A DNA stretch of 23,234 nucleotides from contig DEUU01000131.1 of NCBI GenBank assembly GCA_002362735.1, forward strand, positions 11,380-34,613. The letters are read 5' to 3'. This DNA comes from Dehalococcoidia bacterium UBA3254. Lineage in GTDB: Bacteria; Chloroflexota; Dehalococcoidia; Dehalococcoidales; UBA3254. The notes beneath the pieces are model-generated. The model saw only the letters and a list, made by a program, of their open reading frames with translations. It did no database searches and was not told the DNA's origin. The translations under genes and the position numbers were made by a program. Shown here in pieces: positions 13,995 to 21,592 of this stretch (positions are counted from its first letter, which is position 1; each line of letters opens with the position of its first letter).

Positions 13995-14810
13995 ATGCCC
14001 GCTTTGTACGTTGTGGCTACTCCTATCGGCAACCTGGAAGATATTACGTTGCGCGCTATCCGCACTCTGAAGGAAGTGAATCTTATTGCGGCAGAAGATA
14101 CTCGCACCACTCGCCGACTCCTTTCTGCCTACGATATCAAGACGCCCACCACCAGTTATCATGAACATAATAAATTGACAAAATTAGACTTTATTTTAAA
14201 TCGGCTTAAGAGCGAGGATGTGGCTTTAGTTTCAGATGCCGGCATGCCTGGGATCTCGGATCCAGGCTATGAGTTGATATCAGAGGTTTATTGGCGGGGC
14301 ATCTCCGTCATTCCGATTCCAGGGCCTTCGGTTCCAGTCACCGCTCTGGCGGTCTCGGGATTACCTACGGATAGCTTTATTTATTTGGGCTTTTTACCCC
14401 ACCGGGCTGGAGATCGACGCCAATTGTTGGAGTCTAAAGCCGGAGAAAAAGCAACCCTGGTATTATTCGAGTCTCCCCACCGTTTGCTGGCTTCTTTAAA
14501 GGACATGCAGAATATTCTGGGTGATCGGAAAGTTGCTGTTTGCCGTGAACTGACCAAGATGCATGAGGAAATTTATCGGGGAACGTTAAGCGATGCTCTC
14601 CATCACTTTGCTATCCCCAGGGGAGAATTCACTCTGGTCATAGCAGGAAATTCAGAGACGCCAAAAGCTGAGATAAACGCCAGCATCGAAAAACGCCTAA
14701 AAATTATGCAACGGTCCGGTACTTCGGCGAAAGACGCTGTATCATTAATCGCTGCTGAGACCGGTCTTTCGAAAAGAGAAATCTATCAGACCTGGATAAA
14801 AATTAAATAA
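13995..14810 (+). CDS. rsmI: 16S rRNA (cytidine(1402)-2'-O)-methyltransferase
   Basis: SAM-dependent methyltransferase that 2'-O-methylates C1402 in the decoding centre of 16S rRNA. At 271 residues it matches the family. The order of motifs is diagnostic: VATPIGNLEDITLRA (near 6-20), AAEDTRTTRRLL (near 33-45), SYHEHN, LVSDAGMPGISDPG, the SAM-site PGPSVPVTALAVSGLP, and FLPHR. It is the first gene of a four-gene plus-strand operon with the zinc-ribbon gene, metG and the polyprenyl synthase. AGGAAGGTG precedes the ATG. Confidence 0.96.
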   Translation: MPALYVVATPIGNLEDITLRAIRTLKEVNLIAAEDTRTTRRLLSAYDIKTPTTSYHEHNKLTKLDFILNRLKSEDVALVSDAGMPGISDPGYELISEVYWRGISVIPIPGPSVPVTALAVSGLPTDSFIYLGFLPHRAGDRRQLLESKAGEKATLVLFESPHRLLASLKDMQNILGDRKVAVCRELTKMHEEIYRGTLSDALHHFAIPRGEFTLVIAGNSETPKAEINASIEKRLKIMQRSGTSAKDAVSLIAAETGLSKREIYQTWIKIK

Positions 14811-14821
14811 GGAGCGAACAA

Positions 14822-15028
14822 GTGCGCCGCGGATGTATTTCATTAGGTAATATCAAATGTGACAAATGCCATCGCAACATTTTATACCCGGAAAGATATT
14901 TGTTTCTTGAGGAATCCAAAGGTAAAAATGCAACTGTCTGCATGGACTGCTGCCAGGCCCAGGGTCTGGTTAAAGCTGAATCTGAAAAAGAGGATGCCGA
15001 AGCGTTATTTGACTTGAGTAACGAATAA
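14822..15028 (+). CDS. Small zinc-ribbon-like protein of unknown function
   Basis: A 68-residue protein with two CxxC pairs (Cys13/Cys16 in KCDKCH and Cys40/Cys43 in VCMDC, followed at once by a further Cys44) that could bind one zinc ion. The tail is acidic (SEKEDAEALFD). The GTG start is supported by AAGGAG at about eight bases. It begins 11 bases after the rsmI stop and ends 52 bases before the metG start, so it is in the operon. The position suggests a translation- or ribosome-linked role, but I do not recognise the family and assign no function. Confidence 0.75.
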   Translation: MRRGCISLGNIKCDKCHRNILYPERYLFLEESKGKNATVCMDCCQAQGLVKAESEKEDAEALFDLSNE

Positions 15029-15080
15029 GCATCAGTTATCATTAATTTTGTAATTGCCAAATAGTTCCAGGAGATTGTTC

Positions 15081-16757
15081 ATGGGGGAAATAATTTTCAT
15101 CGGTGTAGCCTGGCCCTATGCCAGCGGTCCACGGCATTTGGGACATGTTGCCGGGGCATATTTACCGGCTGATATTTTTGCCCGTTACCATCGTCTAAAA
15201 GGTAATAAAGTATTGATGGTATCTGGAAGTGATGAACATGGGACGCCTATTACAATCAAAGCTGAGCAGGAAGGTAAGACTCCAGAACAGGTGGCATCCT
15301 ATTATCATATCCAGTTTACCGACACTTTCAATAAACTGGGTATCTCTTTTGATTTGTTTACTAATACCAATACACCTAACCACATTAAGGTCACACAGGA
15401 CTTCTTTCTGAAATTATTAGATAAGGGTTATATCTATAAGGATACAGTCCTTCAAGCATGGTGTCCAAAATGTCAACGCTTTCTGACCGACCGTTACATA
15501 GAAGGAACCTGTCCGATATGTTCGTTTTCGGATGCTCGAGGAGATCAATGTGACCAGTGCGGGAAACCCATGAATCCGGTTGACCTGATTCGTCCTCATT
15601 GCAAACTCTGCGGAGGAGTCCCCGAATTCAAAGAATCCGAACACTTCTTCCTGAAATTAAGTGCGTTTCAGGAACAACTGATCGAATGGATCAAACCTAA
15701 GAGCACCTGGAGACCGAATGTATACCATTTCACCAGGCATTACCTTGAAGAAGGACTGAAAGACCGGGCAATCACCAGAGATATGGAATGGGGAGTCCCA
15801 ATTCCCCTCCCTGGCTATGAAGGAAAACGTATTTATGTCTGGTTTGACGCCGTCATTGGCTATCTCTCAGCGAGTAAAGAATGGGCGCAAATTCAAGGTG
15901 ATGAAGAGGAATGGAAAGTATTCTGGCAAAACCCCGAATCTAAAGCTTATTACTTCATCGGTAAAGACAATATCGTTTTTCACACCATTATCTGGCCTGC
16001 CATGTTAATGGGCTACGGTAATTTGAACCTGCCTTTCGATGTACCCGCAAATGAATTCCTGACTTTTGAAGAAAAAAAATTTTCCACCAGCCGGAACTGG
16101 GCAGTGTGGGTACCTGATTATTTGTCCCGCTATGCACCGGACCCTCTTCGCTATCTTCTTTCAATTAATATGCCAGAAACTACGGACACCGATTTTTCCT
16201 GGCGTGAGTACTACCGCCGAAACAATGATGAACTCGTGGCTACTTTCGGTAACCTGGCACATCGGGTCTTGACTTTTACTTATAAAAATTTTGATGGCGT
16301 CATTCCGACTCCGGGAACTCTGGACAGCCAGAGCCTGACTATCATCGAAAAATCAAAAGAGACACTGGCATCAGTGGAGGGCTTCATCGCCCAATGCCGT
16401 TTCAAAGATGCTATCAAAGCTGCCATGAATTTGGCGCAAGAAGCAAATCGCTATCTGGATGATAAAGCTCCATGGAAAGCCATTAAGCAGGATAAAGCCG
16501 CAGCCGGGACGTCCCTTTATGTCGCTATTTCAATTTTATCTTGTCTGAAAACGGTATTTTATCCATTCCTTCCCTTCAGTGCACAAAAGCTCCATGAATA
16601 CCTGGGTTATACTGGCGCTATCCAGGACGGCGGTTGGACGTTTACCCTACCACCGGCTAAACAGAAATTACAAGTCCCTCAGCCATTGTTTACCAAGCTG
16701 GATGAAAAGCAAGTCGATCAAGAAAATCAGCGGTCGGAACATACACAAGTCGAGTAA
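15081..16757 (+). CDS. metG: Methionyl-tRNA synthetase
   Basis: Charges tRNA-Met. At 558 residues it lacks the C-terminal Trbp111-like dimerisation domain. It has HLGH (19-22, the HIGH signature), SGSDEHGTP (48-56), a connective domain with four CxxC pairs (Cys128/131, 144/147, 157/160, 174/177) consistent with two zinc knuckles, WFDAVIGY (254-261), and KFSTS (333-337) in place of KMSKS. The start is the ATG at 15081, with AGGAG seven bases upstream; an upstream in-frame ATG at 15054 would add nine non-conserved residues and has no ribosome binding site. Twelve bases separate it from the polyprenyl synthase gene. Confidence 0.97.
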   Translation: MGEIIFIGVAWPYASGPRHLGHVAGAYLPADIFARYHRLKGNKVLMVSGSDEHGTPITIKAEQEGKTPEQVASYYHIQFTDTFNKLGISFDLFTNTNTPNHIKVTQDFFLKLLDKGYIYKDTVLQAWCPKCQRFLTDRYIEGTCPICSFSDARGDQCDQCGKPMNPVDLIRPHCKLCGGVPEFKESEHFFLKLSAFQEQLIEWIKPKSTWRPNVYHFTRHYLEEGLKDRAITRDMEWGVPIPLPGYEGKRIYVWFDAVIGYLSASKEWAQIQGDEEEWKVFWQNPESKAYYFIGKDNIVFHTIIWPAMLMGYGNLNLPFDVPANEFLTFEEKKFSTSRNWAVWVPDYLSRYAPDPLRYLLSINMPETTDTDFSWREYYRRNNDELVATFGNLAHRVLTFTYKNFDGVIPTPGTLDSQSLTIIEKSKETLASVEGFIAQCRFKDAIKAAMNLAQEANRYLDDKAPWKAIKQDKAAAGTSLYVAISILSCLKTVFYPFLPFSAQKLHEYLGYTGAIQDGGWTFTLPPAKQKLQVPQPLFTKLDEKQVDQENQRSEHTQVE

Positions 16758-16769
16758 TGAGGTAAAGGA

Positions 16770-17735
16770 ATGGATCTTAACCAAATATATGCACCGGTCA
16801 GCGCTGACCTGATAAAAGTGGATGCCGCCATCAGAGCGGTCAGTGAAGTAAATTTCCCATGGCTTGCTGAGATGTTAAGCCACAGTCTGGCAGTTGGCGG
16901 AAAAAGAATTCGTCCTGCTTTGACTCTGCTATCCGGCCAATTTTACCACTATCAGTTTGAATACCTGATGCATATGGCTACAGCCATCGAATTGATGCAT
17001 ACCGCCACGTTAATTCACGATGACGCCATCGATAAATCAGATATGCGGAGGGGAAGATATACCATTTACAAATTATGGGGAGTAGACCCTGCCATACTCC
17101 TTGGAGATTACCTTTTCGCCAAAGCCGGAGTTGAAAGCTCGGAAACGCGAAATGTCCGCACGATCAGATTATTTTCGCAAACTCTTATGACAATTTCTCG
17201 GGGTGAATTAAACCAGGCAATCAACTCTTTTAATATTCATCAAAATAGAGATGACTATATTCAGAGAATTTTCGGGAAAACGGCTTCCCTCTTTTTCCTT
17301 TCAACCGAATCTGGAGCCGTCCTCAGTGAGGCTCCAGAAGAAAAAATTCAAACATTGAAGGATTACGGTCATGATCTAGGCCTGGCTTTTCAGATCGTCG
17401 ATGATATTTTGGACTTCATCGGAACGGAAAAAGAGCTCGGCAAACCGGCTGGATCTGACCTGGCTCAGGGAACGCTCACCTTGCCGGCTTTCTTGCTGAA
17501 CGAACGTTATCCCCAGGATAACCCGGTTAAAAGACTCTTTGAAGACCGGAAAGCCACCGAAAATATTAAATTGGCTATCGAACAGGTAAGAAATTCTTCC
17601 ATCGTAAAAGAATGCTACAATGTCGCCAGAGAATATTGCGATAATGCCATTCGCAACATCAAAACCATGCCAGATACCTCAAGCCGTCAGGCATTAATAG
17701 ATTTGGCAGATTTTGTCGTCCAGAGGAATAGATAA
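16770..17735 (+). CDS. Polyprenyl diphosphate synthase (long-chain type)
   Basis: Condenses IPP onto an allylic primer to build a long polyprenyl diphosphate for quinone or lipid carriers. At 321 residues it has GGKRIRP (43-49), the first aspartate-rich motif DDAID (84-88, preceded by LIH and followed by MRRG) and the second, DDILD (211-215). The small residues before the first motif fit a long-chain product; exact chain length cannot be read. It is the last gene of the rsmI-metG operon, preceded by GAGGTAAAGGA, and shares a pathway with the IPP isomerase at 35-1111. Confidence 0.94.
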   Translation: MDLNQIYAPVSADLIKVDAAIRAVSEVNFPWLAEMLSHSLAVGGKRIRPALTLLSGQFYHYQFEYLMHMATAIELMHTATLIHDDAIDKSDMRRGRYTIYKLWGVDPAILLGDYLFAKAGVESSETRNVRTIRLFSQTLMTISRGELNQAINSFNIHQNRDDYIQRIFGKTASLFFLSTESGAVLSEAPEEKIQTLKDYGHDLGLAFQIVDDILDFIGTEKELGKPAGSDLAQGTLTLPAFLLNERYPQDNPVKRLFEDRKATENIKLAIEQVRNSSIVKECYNVAREYCDNAIRNIKTMPDTSSRQALIDLADFVVQRNR

Positions 17736-17764
17736 CATTCAAAGAATTTGGTCCGGTTTCATAT

Positions 17765-17781
17765 TGTATATTAATTATACA
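17765..17781. promoter_or_regulatory. Palindromic operator candidate for the catabolic operon
   Basis: Perfect six-base arms TGTATA (17765-17770) and TATACA (17776-17781) flank the five-base centre TTAAT. It ends 14 bases upstream of the -35 box, a position suited to an activator or a repressor. GntR-family operators with GTATAC-like arms are comparable, but no regulator gene is in the window. Confidence 0.45.
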
Positions 17782-17795
17782 GTATGTTTTAATAT

Positions 17796-17824
17796 TTGAC
17801 AAAGTTACCTACGGATGTTTAAAT
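17796..17824 (+). promoter_or_regulatory. Sigma70-type promoter of the catabolic operon
   Basis: A perfect TTGACA (17796-17801) is followed after 17 bases by TTAAAT (17819-17824, four of six). Transcription from about 17831 gives a 35-base leader with GGAGG before the ATG at 17866. Confidence 0.65.
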
Positions 17825-17865
17825 GTGGGCATAAATCAGTTCAATAAATAAAGCGGAGGACTATA

Positions 17866-18651
17866 ATGGCGTTGAAGTTCTATGATCTGTCTCAACCTTT
17901 TTATTCAGGGATCCCACTTTGGCCCTGGCCGGTCATGTACGATACCGAAGTCACCAGAGTGACCTTCCCCGAGTTTTCTACTTTCCCAGGCGACCCCAAA
18001 AGAGGCCGGGTCAATAAGATGACCACCGTCATTAAGACCAAAATGCATGCTTCTACCCATATGGATGCTCCTCTACACGTGCTCGAGGGAGGATTGACGA
18101 TTGATGCGGTTCCCCTGTCCAGCTGCTACGGAGAAGGGGTTATCGTTGACATGAGATATCTTAAAAAGTGGGACATCATCGGTAGAAAAGAACTTGATAA
18201 CGCTCAACCTAAGATAAAGAAGGGTGATTTCGTGGTTGTTAACACCGGCTGGCACAAATATTTTCCCAAACAGGGTTATGTATTTTTCAATCACTTCCCC
18301 GGATTTTATACCGAAGCCGCAGACTGGTTCATCGAGCATGAGGTCAAAGCCGTAGCTATCGATGGCGGCGCTATTGACCATCCGTGCGCTCACACTCCTT
18401 TGTATAAATGGAACTCCAACTTGAGAGATGAGTACATGCAAGAAAGAGGAGAAGATCCGGATAAGCTATTCCCGATCTACGAGCCATGCCATCTGGCTCT
18501 GGCTCAGCATAATATTCCGGGGATAGAAATTGCCGGGGGTCAAATAGATGAAGTTACCGGCAAACGCTGCACTCTCGCTTGTTTCCCGATTCGATTCCAG
18601 GGCGGAGAAGCATCCATAGTCCGTTTAGTAGCTATAGTCGACGAGAAATAA
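17866..18651 (+). CDS. Cyclase-family metal-dependent hydrolase (putative ring-opening hydrolase)
   Basis: A 261-residue member of the cyclase/kynurenine-formamidase family (PF04199), which hydrolyses C-N or C-C bonds in cyclic or amide substrates using Zn2+ or Mn2+. The metal-site signature is HASTHMDAPLH with His61, His65, Asp67 and His71. The DGGAIDHP and IPGIEIAGGQ stretches complete the fold. It is longer than typical KynB (about 210), with an insertion after residue 190 (KWNSNLRDEYMQERGED). GGAGG seven bases upstream supports the ATG. As first gene of the operon, it could be the dihydrophloroglucinol cyclohydrolase that opens the reduced ring to 3-hydroxy-5-oxohexanoate. The family is clear; the substrate is inferred from neighbours. 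Confidence 0.85.
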   Translation: MALKFYDLSQPFYSGIPLWPWPVMYDTEVTRVTFPEFSTFPGDPKRGRVNKMTTVIKTKMHASTHMDAPLHVLEGGLTIDAVPLSSCYGEGVIVDMRYLKKWDIIGRKELDNAQPKIKKGDFVVVNTGWHKYFPKQGYVFFNHFPGFYTEAADWFIEHEVKAVAIDGGAIDHPCAHTPLYKWNSNLRDEYMQERGEDPDKLFPIYEPCHLALAQHNIPGIEIAGGQIDEVTGKRCTLACFPIRFQGGEASIVRLVAIVDEK

Positions 18652-18681
18652 TTGACCGCGTAAGGGTGGAAGGAACAGAAT

Positions 18682-19548
18682 TTGGCTATCAACTATTTGA
18701 AAATGCCGGAGAATAAGGTCGTTATTACCGTAGCTCCGACAGGAGCCCTGGTGACAAAAAAAATGAACCCTAATGTACCTGAACAGCCGGATGAAATCGC
18801 AAAGGCCGCCTATGATTGTTTCAATGAAGGCGCTGCAGTCGTTCATATTCATGCTCGTGAAAAGGATGGTACGAATTCCGGTAATCCAGAAATCTTCAGA
18901 GATATCCATGATAGAATTCGCCATAAATGCAATCTGGTTCTTCAGGACTCAACAGGAGGAGGAGCCAACCTTTCTGTGGAACAACGAACCGGCTGTTTAG
19001 AAGCTTTGCCCGAAATGGCATCTCTCAATATGGGAACAATGGTTCGAACCCTCGGGGCAGCCGCCGGAACTCCTTTTATGAACACTCGCAAAGAAATCGA
19101 GAATTTTGTAAAACGCATGAATCAATTCGGTGTTAAACCTGAATTGGAAATCTACAACATATCTATGATACAGGAAATAAAAATCCTTATCGAAAAAGAA
19201 CTCATCAAACCTCCTTACACCACCAATTTAATTCTCGGGATGGCTTATCAGGGAGCACTCCAGGCGGACCACTTATTCCTCCATACTTACCTTCAGTATT
19301 TACCCGACAATGCCTATTTCAACGTCCTGGGCGTAGGCAAGATGCAACTTACATTGGGAGTCCTCGGTATGATCCTTGGCGGCAACGCCAGAGTCGGACT
19401 GGAAGATAACCTCTATTATAAAAAAGGGGAGCTGGCAAGTTCCAATGCTCAGTTGGTAGCCAGATTAGTCAGAATTGCTCGGGAATTGGGCAAGGAACCC
19501 TGTACTCCAGACGAGGCGCGAAAATTATTCGGTTTAAAGACAGTTTAG
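18682..19548 (+). CDS. Beta-keto acid cleavage enzyme (BKACE, DUF849), putative triacetate acetoacetate-lyase
   Basis: BKACE enzymes convert a beta-keto acid plus acetyl-CoA to acetoacetate and a new acyl-CoA. At 288 residues it matches the family. Visible are VAPTGA (18-23, substrate/CoA loop), the zinc ligands His55 and His57 in VHIHAR, LQDSTGGG (87-94), and GGNARVGLEDN (233-243), which contributes Arg237 and the third zinc ligand Glu241. The TTG start at 18682 is fixed by GGAAGGA seven bases upstream. It begins 30 bases after the hydrolase gene. With the neighbouring dehydrogenases and CoA-transferase, triacetate (3,5-dioxohexanoate) is the favoured substrate, yielding acetoacetyl-CoA and acetoacetate. 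3-Dehydrocarnitine and 3-keto-5-aminohexanoate are alternatives. Confidence 0.9.
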   Translation: MAINYLKMPENKVVITVAPTGALVTKKMNPNVPEQPDEIAKAAYDCFNEGAAVVHIHAREKDGTNSGNPEIFRDIHDRIRHKCNLVLQDSTGGGANLSVEQRTGCLEALPEMASLNMGTMVRTLGAAAGTPFMNTRKEIENFVKRMNQFGVKPELEIYNISMIQEIKILIEKELIKPPYTTNLILGMAYQGALQADHLFLHTYLQYLPDNAYFNVLGVGKMQLTLGVLGMILGGNARVGLEDNLYYKKGELASSNAQLVARLVRIARELGKEPCTPDEARKLFGLKTV

Positions 19549-19600
19549 GAATTAATGAAAGTTATAAATCAAATTTTTCATTATTCCATTTGCCCAAAAC

Positions 19601-19629
19601 TTAACTTTTCACTAAAAAACGAGTATTAA
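19601..19629 (+). promoter_or_regulatory. Weak internal promoter candidate
   Basis: TTAACT (19601-19606), a 17-base spacer, then TATTAA (19624-19629), each four of six. It lies in the 135-base gap before the short-chain dehydrogenase gene. The same gap holds an 8-bp inverted repeat (TAATGAAA at 19553-19560, TTTCATTA at 19576-19583) that is AT-rich and not a convincing terminator. Confidence 0.25.
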
Positions 19630-19683
19630 ACCCAAGTCATAAGTCGCGACAGATTTCTATATTTCTGTTAAGGGGTGATGGAA

Positions 19684-20460
19684 ATGGCAAATCTATTCAG
19701 AGTAGATAATCAGGTTGCAGTTGTGATCGGCGGCGCCGGTGGTATCGGGGAAGCCCTCGGAAACGGACTGGCAGAGTACGGGGCGAAAATAGCCATTGCT
19801 GATGTAGACTTACAAAGAGCGGAGCAGGTAGCCCAGGACATCAAAGCTAAAAATAAGTCCTCAGAGGCAACAGCTTTCAAATTTGATATTACTGATGAAC
19901 ACAGCGTCGCCGCTGTGAGAGACCAGATAATCTCCAGATTCGGTACCGTGGATATTTTGGTCAATTCTCATGGAGTCAATTTAAAAAAGATGGCCACAGA
20001 GTTTTCTATAGGAGATTGGGATTTTCTTTTCAACATTAACGTCCGGGGAACTATGTTAACCTGCCGCGAATTCGGTAAAATCATGATTGAAAGGAAGAAG
20101 GGTAAAGTAATCAATCTTTCATCCGTCCGGGGCATTAGAGCCACCTTTTGGGGCGGTAACGAAGGGTATGCCGCTACCAAAGGGGCTATAGATATGATAA
20201 CCCGGTCACTGTCGTCAGAATGGGCACCTTATAAAATCAATGTAAACGCTATCGGACCATCTACGGTGGCCACACGTTTCTCTGAAAAAACTCTCCAGGA
20301 TCCCGAAAAATTAAAACGCTTTCTATCTAGCTGTCCCCTCGGAAGAGTCGCTCAGCCTGCAGATCTGGTAGGAACCTGCGTCTTCCTCGCTTCCCCTGCT
20401 TCTGACTTTATTACTGGTCAGATCATTTATCTGGATGGTGGACTTACCGCTATCGGGTAA
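19684..20460 (+). CDS. Short-chain dehydrogenase/reductase (putative phloroglucinol reductase or hydroxyacid dehydrogenase)
   Basis: A classical SDR of about 258 residues. Numbered from the GTG at 19675, the Rossmann nucleotide motif is GGAGGIG (19-25), with an Asp at the end of the second strand (IADVD, Asp43) that usually signals NAD(H) preference. NSHG is at 97-100, the catalytic Ser at 149/150 (LSSVRG), and Tyr165/Lys169 in YAATK. I favour the ATG at 19684, six bases after the AGGGGTG ribosome site; GTG 19675 and ATG 19678 are in frame just upstream. Phloroglucinol reductase is an SDR, so ring reduction fits the operon, but the known enzyme uses NADPH, which the Asp argues against. Oxidation of a beta-hydroxy acid is the alternative. 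Confidence 0.85.
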   Translation: MANLFRVDNQVAVVIGGAGGIGEALGNGLAEYGAKIAIADVDLQRAEQVAQDIKAKNKSSEATAFKFDITDEHSVAAVRDQIISRFGTVDILVNSHGVNLKKMATEFSIGDWDFLFNINVRGTMLTCREFGKIMIERKKGKVINLSSVRGIRATFWGGNEGYAATKGAIDMITRSLSSEWAPYKINVNAIGPSTVATRFSEKTLQDPEKLKRFLSSCPLGRVAQPADLVGTCVFLASPASDFITGQIIYLDGGLTAIG

Positions 20461-20614
20461 TATCGTATAACACCGTTGATTATCTGACTAATCTGTTTCA
20501 AAATGGTGAAAGCGAAATGTTAGGACGTAGCGATTTTGTACTTATGTCGGGCATTCTTGAAACAAATTCCATTGATCCGCATAATTTGTAGATTGATATT
20601 CTCAGGGGTGGAGC

Positions 20615-21571
20615 ATGCATAAAATAGAAAAGGTTTTGGTCATTGGCTCGGGGACCATGGGGCATGGTATCGCTCAAGTATTTGCCCAAAATGGGTACCT
20701 GGTAACATTGCAGGATATTGTCCCGCAAGCACTTGAGAGAGCAGACAGACTCATTCGGGGCAGCTTAAAAACGATGGTTGAAGCCGGTCTATTGAAAGAC
20801 ACCGAAATTCCCGCCATTATGGGCCGCATCAAACCCACAGTCTCACTGGAAGAAGCTGCCCAAAACGCGGACATCGCTATTGAATGTATTGTAGAGAACA
20901 AAGAAGCCAAGAAGGACCTTTTTAAAAAATTGGATCTTATTTGTCCTCCAAAAACACTATTAGCCAGCAACTCCACTTTTCTGAATGTTTTTGATTTCGT
21001 CGAAACATCCCGTCCAGACAAGCTCCTGACCGTGCACTGGTACGCTCCTCCCCAGATCATCCCCCTCGTAGATATCGTTAAAGGGCCGGAAACGGATGAC
21101 ATTAATGTTAACCTGGTCGTGGAAACCCTGAGAACCATGGGGAAAACGCCGGTTGTATTTAATAAACCGGTAGCGGGCTATTTAATCAGCCGTTTGCAAG
21201 TAGCCTTCCAACGCGAAGTATACTGGCTGCTGGATAATGATTATCTCGCTCCTCGAGATGTGGACGAAGCTGCGATATGGGGATTAGCTTTACGGATGAT
21301 GGTAGTAGGTATTTGCCAGAGAATTGATTTTGGTGGATTAGATCTGAGCGCCAAAACAACTACTCAATCCAACCAGTCCACGCCGGTAGATTATAAACCT
21401 GTTAAACTAAACCAGCTTATAAAGGAAGGAGCATTAGGCGTAAAGACGGGGCGCGGCTTCTACGATTATCAGGGAAAAACCGAAGCTGAAGTAATCCATG
21501 AAAGAGATATCCGCCTGCTGAAGTTATTAAAATTCCTGCGGGAAAATGATATAACTGGACCCATCTTATAA
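20615..21571 (+). CDS. 3-hydroxyacid dehydrogenase, 3-hydroxyacyl-CoA dehydrogenase superfamily
   Basis: A 318-residue NAD-dependent dehydrogenase with the usual two domains. The Rossmann motif GSGTMG is at 11-16 with Asp34 after the second strand. ASNST (117-121) and the catalytic His141 follow. The dyad partner is Asp153, where the family normally has Glu, at the conserved 12-residue distance. HWYAPPQIIPLVDIV is closer to the HPxNPPxxxPLVE pattern of L-carnitine dehydrogenase and L-gulonate dehydrogenase/lambda-crystallin than to the HFFNPVP of CoA-thioester enzymes, which suggests a free hydroxy-acid substrate. GYLISRLQ (179-186) and the C-terminal GVKTGRGFYDY complete it. It fits oxidation of 3-hydroxy-5-oxohexanoate to triacetate. 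GGGGTGGAG precedes the ATG. Confidence 0.88.
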   Translation: MHKIEKVLVIGSGTMGHGIAQVFAQNGYLVTLQDIVPQALERADRLIRGSLKTMVEAGLLKDTEIPAIMGRIKPTVSLEEAAQNADIAIECIVENKEAKKDLFKKLDLICPPKTLLASNSTFLNVFDFVETSRPDKLLTVHWYAPPQIIPLVDIVKGPETDDINVNLVVETLRTMGKTPVVFNKPVAGYLISRLQVAFQREVYWLLDNDYLAPRDVDEAAIWGLALRMMVVGICQRIDFGGLDLSAKTTTQSNQSTPVDYKPVKLNQLIKEGALGVKTGRGFYDYQGKTEAEVIHERDIRLLKLLKFLRENDITGPIL

Positions 21572-21592
21572 ATAAGTTTTTCAGGAGATAAT

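Noticed and set aside
18682..19548. 3-keto-5-aminohexanoate cleavage (lysine fermentation) as the role of the BKACE.
   Set aside because: None of the other lysine-fermentation genes (aminomutases, 3,5-diaminohexanoate dehydrogenase) is nearby, and the hydrolase and hydroxyacid dehydrogenase would be unexplained.
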